Shown: in pieces, positions 8,947 through 16,114 of the stretch
Layout: every line of letters begins with the position of its first letter
Position numbering within the stretch: position 1 is the stretch's first letter
Assembly (NCBI RefSeq): GCF_000423185.1
Contig: NZ_AUHM01000033.1
Coordinates: 36,943-100,942 of the forward strand
Length of the DNA: 64,000 nucleotides
DNA from: Inquilinus limosus DSM 16000
GTDB taxonomy: Bacteria > Pseudomonadota > Alphaproteobacteria > DSM-16000 > Inquilinaceae
Direction: 5' to 3'
Position numbers and translations under genes: made by a program
Notes under the pieces: model-generated
Databases searched by the model: none
Told to the model about the DNA's origin: nothing
The model's input: only the letters and a program-made list of their open reading frames with translations

Positions 8947-8988
8947 ATAGCTCACCGGTTATAGATCAATCCATAGCCCACGGGTTAT
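8947..8988. promoter_or_regulatory. Two tandem operator-like repeats before the arsR-family gene
   Basis: Copies ATAGCTCACCGGTTAT (8947-8962) and ATAGCCCACGGGTTAT (8973-8988) lie 26 bases apart. Each is itself an imperfect dyad (ATA-gC...G-tTAT), the form bound by small winged-helix ArsR dimers. The second ends nine bases before the ArsR start codon, so binding would block transcription start or early elongation. Binding is inferred. Confidence 0.6.
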
Positions 8989-8997
8989 CGATTGCAG

Positions 8998-9321
8998 ATG
9001 ACTGACGCCCACGACGTGCTCTTCAGAACGCTCGCCGATCCGACGCGGCGGGCCATCTTCGAGCGGCTGTGCCGCGACGGAGAGCAGACGGTCGCGGCGC
9101 TGACGGCCCGGGCCGGCGTCTCGCAGCCGGCCGTGTCGAAGCATCTCGGGGTCCTGAAACAGGCCGGGCTGGTGCGTGACCGCCACGAAGGCCGCCAGAC
9201 GCATTACAGCGCGCTGCCGCGCGCCCTGGCCCCGCTGATCGACTGGACCGGCCAGATGGCCGGGTTCTGGGAGAACCGGTTCGACGACCTCGAGGACCTG
9301 CTGAAGAGGATGGATCAATGA
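8998..9321 (+). CDS. ArsR-family regulator (ArsR/SRPBCC pair)
   Basis: Winged-helix repressor of 107 aa. The recognition helix segment (AGVSQPAVSKHLGVLKQAGLV) is near residues 38-58 and is typical of the non-metal ArsR branch; no cysteine metal site is visible. The ATG at 8998 was chosen over an in-frame TTG two codons upstream. Its stop overlaps the start of the SRPBCC gene by four bases, so the pair is co-translated. Such pairs are common in alphaproteobacteria, the regulator probably controlling its own operon through the repeats just upstream. Confidence 0.9.
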   Translation: MTDAHDVLFRTLADPTRRAIFERLCRDGEQTVAALTARAGVSQPAVSKHLGVLKQAGLVRDRHEGRQTHYSALPRALAPLIDWTGQMAGFWENRFDDLEDLLKRMDQ

Positions 9322-9749
9322 ACGACGCATCGACCGAAACGCGCTCCGTCATCGTCGAGCGCGAGATCGCTCATCCGCCGGAAAGGCTCTGGCGCGCGCT
9401 GACACAGCCGCACCTGATCGAGGAATGGCTGATGAAGACCGACTTCAAGCCGGTCGTGGGCCATCGCTTCAACCTGCGCGGAGACTGGGGCGGCGTGCTG
9501 GATTGCGAGGTCCTCACGGTCGAGCCGAACAGGATGCTGTCCTATACCTGGAACTTCGCGCATGACGACGCGGCCTATGATCTGAGGAGTGTGGTGACCT
9601 TCACCCTTACCCCGACGGCTGCGGGCACCCATCTGCGCATGGAGCAGTCGGGCTTCCGGCCGGACCAGACGCAGGCCTATCACGGCGCCAAGGCCGGGTG
9701 GTCGCAGTTCTTCGAAAAACTGGAGCAGGTTCTGGCGCGGGCGGACTGA
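9318..9749 (+). CDS. SRPBCC / AHSA1-like domain protein
   Basis: Small START-like ligand-binding fold protein of 143 aa (Activator of Hsp90 ATPase homologue 1-like). The opening IVEREIAHPPERLWRALTQPHLIEEWLM is split by the usual helix and is diagnostic of the family, as are the central strands leading to MLSYTWNF and VTFTLTP. It is translationally coupled to the ArsR gene upstream. The ligand is unknown; proteins of this type bind small hydrophobic compounds or serve in stress responses. Confidence 0.87.
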   Translation: MNDASTETRSVIVEREIAHPPERLWRALTQPHLIEEWLMKTDFKPVVGHRFNLRGDWGGVLDCEVLTVEPNRMLSYTWNFAHDDAAYDLRSVVTFTLTPTAAGTHLRMEQSGFRPDQTQAYHGAKAGWSQFFEKLEQVLARAD

Positions 9750-9764
9750 GTCCGCCGCCTGAAG

Positions 9765-11855
9765 TCAGCCCTGCGGCGGGCCGCCACCGGTCGCGGCGAT
9801 GGCGGCGGCGGCCACCGCCGGGTCGACCTCGCCGCCGTCATGGCTGCGCACCACCACGTCGCGCCGGGCGAGATGGATGCCGGCGGCGTCGAACTCCTCG
9901 AGGATGCGCTGGTACAGCATCCGCCGGATCATGAACTGCTCGCCCGGCCGGGCCATGAACTTGATCCCGACCACCATGTTGAACTCCTCGATCCGGCGCA
10001 CGCCCTGGGATTTCGGCGGGTCGAGCAGATGCGGTCCCAGCGTCGGGTCGGCGGCGATCTCGGCGCCGATCTTCTTCACGATCTTCTTCACCTGATCGAC
10101 ATCGGTTTCGAAGGGCACCCGGAACTCCAGCTTCATCACCACCCAGTCGCGGCTGAGATTGGTCATCGCACGGGCCTCGCCGAACGGCACGGTCTGCAGG
10201 GCGCCGCGCTGGTGCCGCAGCTTGAGCGAGCGGATCGAGATCGCCTCGACCGTGCCCTTGAGGGTGCCGATCTCGACATATTCGCCGACCCGGAACGCGT
10301 CCTCGAGCAGGAAGAAGACGCCGGAGACGATGTCCTTCACCAGGGTCTGTGCGCCGAAGCCGATGGCGAGGCCGACCACGCCGGCGCCGGCCAGGAGCGG
10401 CCCGATATCGATGCCGAGCGAGGACAGCACCACCAGCACCGCGACCGTGGCCAGGGTGACGAAATAGGCGTTGCGGAACAGCGGCAGCAGCGTGCGCAGC
10501 CGCGACTGATGCGCGGCGTCGGTCGCCGACATGGTCGCGGTCGACCGGCTCAACTGGTGGTCGATCACGGCCCGGCCGAGATGCCACAGCAGGTCGACCA
10601 CGATCAGCGTCAGCACGATGCGCAGGACGGCGCGCAGCGCCATGGCGCCCGGATCGCCCGCCGCCATCATCGCCCGCATCGAATCGACGTCCCAGCGGTC
10701 CGCCAGGAAGGCGAGCGCGCCGAGGATCACCAGCGCCTGGGCCGTGCGCTCCACCAGCATGGCCAGCGGCCGGTCCTTGCCCTCGATCGAATCCGGCGAC
10801 GCCACTGACCGCGCCGCCTCGCGGATCTGGCGCAAGCCCCAGGGCAGCAGCGCCAGCACGAACACCGTGACCGCGGCGCGGGCGGCGCCGAGCGCGACCA
10901 GGACCGCGGCGGCCGCCATCGCCACCGTGACCAGCCAGCGCGCGAGGTCGTCCTTGAGGCCCGGCTGGTCGGTCCAGGCCCGGCGCCGCCAGGTGAAGGC
11001 GACGACCAGGGCCAGCACCAGGAACGAGGTCAGCTCGCGGATCAGCAGCGCCGCATCCTCCGGCGCGTCCAGCCGGCGCATCAGCCGGGCCAGGAACACG
11101 CCGCCGATCATCACCGTCGGGATCGCGATCAGCCAGCGCATGATCACCGGGATGACGCGCTCCTCCACCGCGACCAGGCGCAGGTCCGGCCGGCCCGGGG
11201 CGAGGCCGAGCCGCAGCACCGCCCGCGCCAGCCGGGCGACCAGCACGATGGCGAGCAGGGCCAGCACCAGATGCTGGAAGCCGTGCGGCCAGGTGAAGAT
11301 CAGGAAGATGCCGAGGCTGCCCACGGCGAAGGCGACGACGTTGCCGACGGCGAAGACGAGGCGGGCGGCGAAGACGGCGAGATGCTCGCCGATCCCGGCG
11401 CCGGGCGCGTGGATCAGCCGGTGGCGGATGGAGGCGGTCAGGCGCCGGAACAGCCATTCGACGAGGATGCCGATGCCGGCGAAGCCGCCGACAGCCAGGA
11501 CGAGGCCGATCAGGCCGAGCTCGGCCAGCGCCTCGCCGATCCGGGCGCCGACCGCGGCCAGGATGCCCGGCAGGTCGCGCGCGGTCGCGGCGTACCATTG
11601 CAGCTTGCCGCGGGTCTGCGCCCGCATCTCATCGATCGCGTCCTGCTCCGCCGGCGCCGGGGCCGCCGCGGCCGGGGCCTGCGCCTGCCGTTGCGCCAGC
11701 CAAGCCTGCACCTCGGGGTTGCGCAGCAGGTCGAGCAGCTGCTGCACCGAGGCCGGCGGGGCCTGATCCGCCGGCGCGGGCGGCGCCTGCTGCGCCGAGG
11801 CCGTCGCGCCGAGCAGGACCAGCACCGCGATCAACAAGCCCCGGAACCAGCCCAT
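9765..11855 (-). CDS. Large MscS-family mechanosensitive channel
   Basis: Inner-membrane channel of 696 aa that releases solutes on osmotic downshock. There is a signal peptide (first 21 residues, ATASAQQ cleavage), then a proline/alanine-rich periplasmic segment, about ten membrane helices, and the MscS pore helix GVVGLAIGFGAQTLVKDIVSG starting near residue 487. After that come the beta domain and the C-terminal alpha/beta cage. The length and multi-helix N-terminus match the YbiO/MscM-like long branch rather than short MscS. GGAGGGACGG precedes the ATG. It ends 15 bp from the convergent SRPBCC gene. Confidence 0.92.
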   Translation of the reverse strand: MGWFRGLLIAVLVLLGATASAQQAPPAPADQAPPASVQQLLDLLRNPEVQAWLAQRQAQAPAAAAPAPAEQDAIDEMRAQTRGKLQWYAATARDLPGILAAVGARIGEALAELGLIGLVLAVGGFAGIGILVEWLFRRLTASIRHRLIHAPGAGIGEHLAVFAARLVFAVGNVVAFAVGSLGIFLIFTWPHGFQHLVLALLAIVLVARLARAVLRLGLAPGRPDLRLVAVEERVIPVIMRWLIAIPTVMIGGVFLARLMRRLDAPEDAALLIRELTSFLVLALVVAFTWRRRAWTDQPGLKDDLARWLVTVAMAAAAVLVALGAARAAVTVFVLALLPWGLRQIREAARSVASPDSIEGKDRPLAMLVERTAQALVILGALAFLADRWDVDSMRAMMAAGDPGAMALRAVLRIVLTLIVVDLLWHLGRAVIDHQLSRSTATMSATDAAHQSRLRTLLPLFRNAYFVTLATVAVLVVLSSLGIDIGPLLAGAGVVGLAIGFGAQTLVKDIVSGVFFLLEDAFRVGEYVEIGTLKGTVEAISIRSLKLRHQRGALQTVPFGEARAMTNLSRDWVVMKLEFRVPFETDVDQVKKIVKKIGAEIAADPTLGPHLLDPPKSQGVRRIEEFNMVVGIKFMARPGEQFMIRRMLYQRILEEFDAAGIHLARRDVVVRSHDGGEVDPAVAAAAIAATGGGPPQG

Positions 11856-11936
11856 CCGTCCCTCCCCGTCCCCTGCCCCGCATGCTCTCGCGCCGCGCGG
11901 CCGGTGGCAACGGTCCTCGCGGGCGGGACGCGAGGA

Positions 11937-12989
11937 TCACTGGGCGGCGACGAGAACCCCGGCCTGCCACGTCTCCCAGTCCCGGACCACGGCCTGGACG
12001 AAGGGAGCGCCCGCCGCATACAGGTTGGCGATCGCGATCGGGAAGCCGCCGGACTTGGCCAGCAGGGATTCCACCGCCGTCTGGCCGGGATGGGGCCGGT
12101 CGAAATTGGAGGCGGTGCGCAGCACCGCGACCCGCCCGGTGTCCACGAGGCCCGCCTCCTCGCCCCGCCGCAGCGCCTCGAAGGTGGCGTTGTCCTCCTG
12201 CTGCGTCGTGCAGTAGCTGCCCTTGCCGTCGGTCACGAGCGCCACCCAGTCCTTCGCCCGCTCGCCGATCCGGGCGCCGTGCCAGTAGGTGTCGCCCGCC
12301 AGCGTGTCGCATTGCACGACCTTCGGCGGCTGGTTGGCCGGGGCGTCCGGATAACGGGCGCGATAGGCCGCCGCGGCCTCGCCGTCGACCAGCTTCGCAT
12401 CCTTGGTCAGGGCCAGGACGGCCTGCAGCAGGTCCTCGTTCAGCTGGAACACCTCGGTGCGGTAGTTGAGCGGCGGCTTCCCGGCCGGATCCTTCGCCCC
12501 GATGCCGAGATAGCCGCTGCTCCAGCCCTGCGGCAGCTCGCGGGCGTCGATCTCGTGCTGGATGCCGAAATCCACCAGGTAGCGGGCCCAGGCGGCGGTG
12601 CCGAGCGTGCCCTTCGCCGGATCGATCCCGGCGATGCCGGCGATCAGCACATAGGCCTTGCTGAGGTCGAACTGCCGGCTCCACAGCAGCGCCATGGTCG
12701 AGGCCGCGGCGTTGGCATGGCCCATGCCGGTGGTCATCTGGCACACGCCGTCGGCGTTGCAGTGCACGGCGGGATAGTCGGGCGAAAGGCCCGGAACCGC
12801 GACCTCCTGATCCAGGCGAAGCTGCTCGATCCAGGGCTTCGCCTCCGGCCCGAACATCGAGATGATCAGCACCTTGACCGGCCGCGGCACAGGCGGCGTC
12901 TGCGCCATGGCGGGAGCGGCGACGAACGCCGCCAGGGCCGCCGCGGCGGCGGCACGCTTCAGTTCGGGAAGAGGCAAGGGTCGCTCCAT
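11937..12989 (-). CDS. Secreted purine nucleoside permease (NUP) family protein
   Basis: Exported 350-aa protein of the NUP family (PF06516 type). A signal peptide (residues 1-29, AMAQ cleavage) is followed by KVLIISMFGPEAKPW, the conserved TTGMGHANAAAS segment, and the TASNFDRPHPGQTA motif, all characteristic of the family. The family was named for yeast nucleoside uptake but its fold resembles nucleoside phosphorylases, so a periplasmic nucleosidase or nucleoside-binding role is plausible (inference). It is the last gene of the polar amino-acid-type ABC operon, 29 bp after the second permease, which suggests a substrate-preparing function for that transporter. Confidence 0.85.
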   Translation of the reverse strand: MERPLPLPELKRAAAAAALAAFVAAPAMAQTPPVPRPVKVLIISMFGPEAKPWIEQLRLDQEVAVPGLSPDYPAVHCNADGVCQMTTGMGHANAAASTMALLWSRQFDLSKAYVLIAGIAGIDPAKGTLGTAAWARYLVDFGIQHEIDARELPQGWSSGYLGIGAKDPAGKPPLNYRTEVFQLNEDLLQAVLALTKDAKLVDGEAAAAYRARYPDAPANQPPKVVQCDTLAGDTYWHGARIGERAKDWVALVTDGKGSYCTTQQEDNATFEALRRGEEAGLVDTGRVAVLRTASNFDRPHPGQTAVESLLAKSGGFPIAIANLYAAGAPFVQAVVRDWETWQAGVLVAAQ

Positions 12990-13018
12990 CGCGTCGGAAC
13001 CGGGATCTCGAACCTACC

Positions 13019-13672
13019 CTAGCGCGTGCCGCGGGCCAGCCGCCGCTCCAGCGCCGTCGCCGCCAGCGCGATCGGGTAGCACAGCGCGAAATACAGCAGC
13101 GCGACCAAGCCGTAGGTACTGGCGGACTCGAAGGTGGCGTTGACGATGATGGTGCCGGCCTTGGTCAGCTCGACGAAGCCGATCACCGAGGCCAGGGCCG
13201 TGCCCTTCACCACCTGCACCAGGAAGCCGACGGTGGGCGCGATGGCGACGCGCAGCGCCTGCGGCAGGATCACCAGGCGCAGCTGCTGCGGCCAGGTCAG
13301 GGCCAGGGCCCGCGCCGCCTCCCACTGGCCGCGCGGCACGCTTTCGACCGCGCCGCGCCAGATCTCGGACAGGAAGGCGGCGGCGTAGAGGGTCAGCGCC
13401 ACCGCGGCGGCGGCGAGCGGCGGCAGGTCGAGGCCCAGCAGCGCCAGGCCGAAGAAGCAGAGGAACAGCTGGATCAGCAGCGGCGTGCCCTGGAACAGCT
13501 GGACGTAGAGCCGGGTCGCGCGCCCGGCCCAACGCCGCCCCGTGAGGCGCAGCAGCAGCAGGAAGGCGCCGAGCAGGAAACCGCCCAGGAAGGCGATCAG
13601 GCTGAGGGCCACGGTCCAGCGCGCCGCCAGCAGCAGGTTGCGCAGGATGTCCCAAGTGGTGAAGCCGGTCAT
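13019..13672 (-). CDS. Polar amino-acid-type ABC permease, second subunit
   Basis: HisM/GlnP-family inner-membrane permease of 217 aa. The hydrophobic N-terminus is followed by the family motif RLYVQLFQGTPLLIQLFL near residue 54 and an EAA-like loop (WEAARALALTWPQQLRLVILPQALR) near residue 120. The ATG at 13672 overlaps the stop of the upstream permease by four bases. It pairs with that permease as a heterodimer. No ATPase gene is found in the operon. Confidence 0.92.
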   Translation of the reverse strand: MTGFTTWDILRNLLLAARWTVALSLIAFLGGFLLGAFLLLLRLTGRRWAGRATRLYVQLFQGTPLLIQLFLCFFGLALLGLDLPPLAAAAVALTLYAAAFLSEIWRGAVESVPRGQWEAARALALTWPQQLRLVILPQALRVAIAPTVGFLVQVVKGTALASVIGFVELTKAGTIIVNATFESASTYGLVALLYFALCYPIALAATALERRLARGTR

Positions 13673-14343
13673 GCGGCCACCTGCCGGTGACGGAACAGCC
13701 GCCGGGCCAGCCGGTCCGACAGCCGGCGCAGGACGATCGCGAGCAGCAGGTAGATCGCGCCGACGAGGAGATAGGTCTCGAAGCTGAGGAAGGTGCGGGA
13801 CTGGATGAAGCTGCCGGCGAAGGTCAGGTCGCGCACCGCGATCTGCGACACGACCGAGGAGCCGAGCATGATGATGACGAACTGGCCGGTCAGGGAGGGA
13901 TACACCTTTTCCAGCGCCGGGATCAGGATCACCAGCCGGAAGGTGCGCCAGCGCGACAGGCCGAGGCTGGCCCCGGCCTCCCACAGCCCGCGGCCGACGC
14001 CGTCGAGCCCGGCGCGCACGATCTCGGTGGCGTAGCCGCCGAGATTGACGATCATCGCCAGCAGCGCCGCCTCGACGCCGCCGAGCCGCAGCCCGAGGCG
14101 CGGCAGGCCGAAGAAGACGAAGAACAGCTGGACGATGAAGGGCGTGTTGCGGATCAGCTCGACATAGGCGCCGACGATGATGCGGACCGGCGCAAGACGC
14201 GAGCGGCGGCCGAGCGCCCCGAGCATGCCCAGCACGAGCCCGCCCGCGATGGCGGCGAGGGTGAGCAGGACGGTCAGGCCGATCCCCTGCAGGATCAGCC
14301 CGCCATAGCCGAGGAGGTCGGCGAAATGGAACTGGTACGTCAA
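13669..14343 (-). CDS. Polar amino-acid-type ABC permease, first subunit
   Basis: HisQ/GlnP-family permease of 224 aa. The motif AYVELIRNTPFIVQLFFVFFG is seen near residue 58 and the EAA loop (WEAGASLGLSRWRTFRLVILIPALEK) near residue 127. The start is TTG at 14343, supported by GGAAGG five bases upstream; no ATG is available in the right place. It is separated from its binding-protein gene by a 150-bp palindromic element, and overlaps the next permease by four bases. Confidence 0.9.
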   Translation of the reverse strand: MTYQFHFADLLGYGGLILQGIGLTVLLTLAAIAGGLVLGMLGALGRRSRLAPVRIIVGAYVELIRNTPFIVQLFFVFFGLPRLGLRLGGVEAALLAMIVNLGGYATEIVRAGLDGVGRGLWEAGASLGLSRWRTFRLVILIPALEKVYPSLTGQFVIIMLGSSVVSQIAVRDLTFAGSFIQSRTFLSFETYLLVGAIYLLLAIVLRRLSDRLARRLFRHRQVAA

Positions 14344-14382
14344 AGGCGCCTTCCGGTTCAGAAAGGAGTCAGGGCGTCGACG

Positions 14383-14532
14383 CCGGCTCTCGCCCCCTCA
14401 CCCGAAATCGCTGCGCGATTTCGACCTCTCCCCAAGGAGAGGTATTGGGCCCGGCTCTTCCTTCCCCTCTCCTCGGGGAGGGGGAGGGGCCCGACGCCGA
14501 AGGCGGCGGGAGGGTGAGGGGGAGAGCCGGCC
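14383..14532. repeat. 150-bp composite palindromic element between binding-protein and permease genes
   Basis: Outer arms of about 20 bases (14383-14403 and 14513-14532) are inverted copies, one with a single extra base. Inside are further hairpins, including CGAAATCG/CGATTTCG (14403-14423), a CCTCTCC/GGAGAGG pair and a GCCG/CGGC pair. It starts 17 bases past the stop of the amino-acid-binding protein gene. Related motifs (CCCTCACCC, CCTCTCCC) occur at 8811-8854, 29044-29246 and 63757-63870. Confidence 0.85.
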
Positions 14533-14549
14533 GCGCTCTCCTCACAGGC

Positions 14550-15353
14550 TCAGACCGGCAGGTCGCCCGGCAGGGCCGCGCCGAGCCACTTCTTGCTGAT
14601 CGCGTTCAGCCGGCCGTCCTGCTTCGCCGCGGCGATGATGGCGTTGACCTTGGCCAGCAGCTTCGGTTCGCCCTTGTTCAGGCCGATGAAGCAGGGCGAC
14701 TGGCTGAGGATGAATTTCGGCTCCGGCCGCACCGACGGATCGCGCGCCAGGATCGCGGCGGCGACGACGTTGCCGGTGGCGATCAGCTCGGTCTGGCCGG
14801 ACAGGAAGGCGGCGATGGTGGTGTTGTTGTCCTCGAACCGCTCGATATCGGCATCGGCCGGCGCGATCTTGGAGATCGCCAGGTCCTCCAGCGCGCCGCG
14901 GGTGACGCCGACGGTCTTGCCCGACAGGTCCTCGGCCTTCGCCACCGTCGAATCGGCGGGGCCGAACACGCCGGAGAAGAACGGCGCATAGGCGCTGGTG
15001 AAGTCGATCACCTTCTCCCGCTCCGCGTTCCTGCCGAGGCTGGAGATGATCAGGTCGACCTTGCGGGTCTGCAGATAGGGCAGACGGTTTGCACTGGTGA
15101 CGGGCACCAGCTCGACCTTCACGCCCAAATCCTGGGCAATCAGGTTCGCCATGTCGATGTCGTAGCCCTGCGGCTGCAGGTCGGGCCCGGCCGAGCCGAA
15201 GGGCGGGAAGTCCTGCGGCACGGCGATGCGGATCACCCCGGCGGCCAGCACATCGTCCAGCGCCTCGGCCGCGGCCGGTTGCATCGCCCCGGCCAGCCCG
15301 ATGGCGACCGCCAGGCCGCAGAACAGCCCCTTCCCCCAGTTCAGCAACGACAT
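14550..15353 (-). CDS. Periplasmic polar amino-acid-type binding protein (SBP_bac_3)
   Basis: Binding protein of 267 aa for the downstream permease pair. A signal peptide (MSLLNWGKGLFCGLAVAI, cleavage near QPAAAEA) precedes the family start VLAAGVIRIAVPQDFPPFGS. It has the Arg-containing stretch SSLGRNAEREKVIDFTSAY, which in this family holds the ligand carboxylate, so an amino acid or related acid is likely. The ATG at 15353 starts directly at the signal; an in-frame ATG 13 codons upstream adds an arginine-rich extension and cannot be excluded. First gene of the operon running to 11937. Confidence 0.88.
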   Translation of the reverse strand: MSLLNWGKGLFCGLAVAIGLAGAMQPAAAEALDDVLAAGVIRIAVPQDFPPFGSAGPDLQPQGYDIDMANLIAQDLGVKVELVPVTSANRLPYLQTRKVDLIISSLGRNAEREKVIDFTSAYAPFFSGVFGPADSTVAKAEDLSGKTVGVTRGALEDLAISKIAPADADIERFEDNNTTIAAFLSGQTELIATGNVVAAAILARDPSVRPEPKFILSQSPCFIGLNKGEPKLLAKVNAIIAAAKQDGRLNAISKKWLGAALPGDLPV

Positions 15354-15517
15354 CACCTGCGCCCCATCCTGCCGGCGCGACCGCCGCGCCATCCGGGCCC
15401 TGGGGTCAGCAAGCCGCGTGCCAGGAAACAGTCGGCAACAAATCGTTACGCACCCGGCATTGTCCCGGCCGGCCGGGGAGGCTAGGGAGAGGCGGGATCC
15501 ACAACCTGGACAGACTG

Positions 15518-15685
15518 TTGGCCACCCTGCTGTACATCCTCGCCTTCCTCTGCCCGCCGCTCGCCGTCTATCTCGACATCGGCGCCGGGGACGAGCTGCG
15601 GCTCAACATCATCCTGACGATCCTGGGCTGGATCCCCGGCATCATCCACGCCCTCTACATCCTGTCGATCCACCCGCCGCATTGA
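15518..15685 (+). CDS. Pmp3/YqaE-family small membrane proteolipid
   Basis: A 55-aa protein with two membrane helices. The motif FLCPPLAVYLDIGAG, then LNIILTILGWIPGIIHALYIL, matches the Pmp3/UPF0057 family that affects membrane potential and salt stress in yeast and plants. No ATG or GTG is available in frame. The TTG at 15518 gives the family's usual length and N-terminus but has no clear Shine-Dalgarno. A GGGAGAGG lies upstream, spaced for a start at an ATC codon (15497), which is not a standard initiator. Start therefore uncertain, family assignment firm. Confidence 0.7.
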   Translation: MATLLYILAFLCPPLAVYLDIGAGDELRLNIILTILGWIPGIIHALYILSIHPPH

Positions 15686-15740
15686 CGGCGACGCCCGCCG
15701 GCACGGGCCGGCGGGCGTCGATCGGGTCAGGCGGCGGGGG

Positions 15741-15986
15741 TCAGTCGCGGACATAGTGCTTCCGCATCACCCCGTCGAAGCGCTTGCCCTTCAGGCAGCA
15801 GCGCCTGAAAGCTGCGGCCCGAGCCGCAGGGGCAGAGGTCCCGGCGGCCCAGCTTCTCGACCAGCTCCTTGTCGCCATGGACGACCCGGTCGCCCCGGCC
15901 GACATGGGTTTCGGAATTGAAAGCCCCTCCGGCGCTTGCTCAGCGGCTCAAAAGCAGTAGGGGGCGTCGAAACGGTCCTTGCGCAT
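15741..15986 (-). pseudogene. Degenerate SEC-C zinc-motif protein gene (frameshifted)
   Basis: Pieces of one small protein lie in different frames. It starts at an ATG (15986) with perfect GAGGAGG upstream reading MRKDRFDAPYCF, then stops at TGA. Conserved text resumes in another frame ([20 protein letters not shown], then CPCGSGRSF) and returns to the first frame for [20 protein letters not shown]. The CPCGSG...CC pattern is the SEC-C zinc knuckle. One extra base separates the CPCGSG and CC halves, so the motif is split. Start and end are in the same frame (246 bp), meaning compensating indels, plus a nonsense or further indel near the 5' end. Sequencing error or programmed frameshifting is possible but less likely. 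Confidence 0.7.
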
Positions 15987-16114
15987 GATGACCTCCTCTG
16001 TCGCGAGGGCGTCCGGGATACGGGCCGGACGGCCGCGGTCGATAGCAGGAACGGCGCCGCCGCGCCAGTGCCGGGTGCCCGAGCGCGAGGCCCAAGCGCC
16101 CGGCCTCCCCCGGG

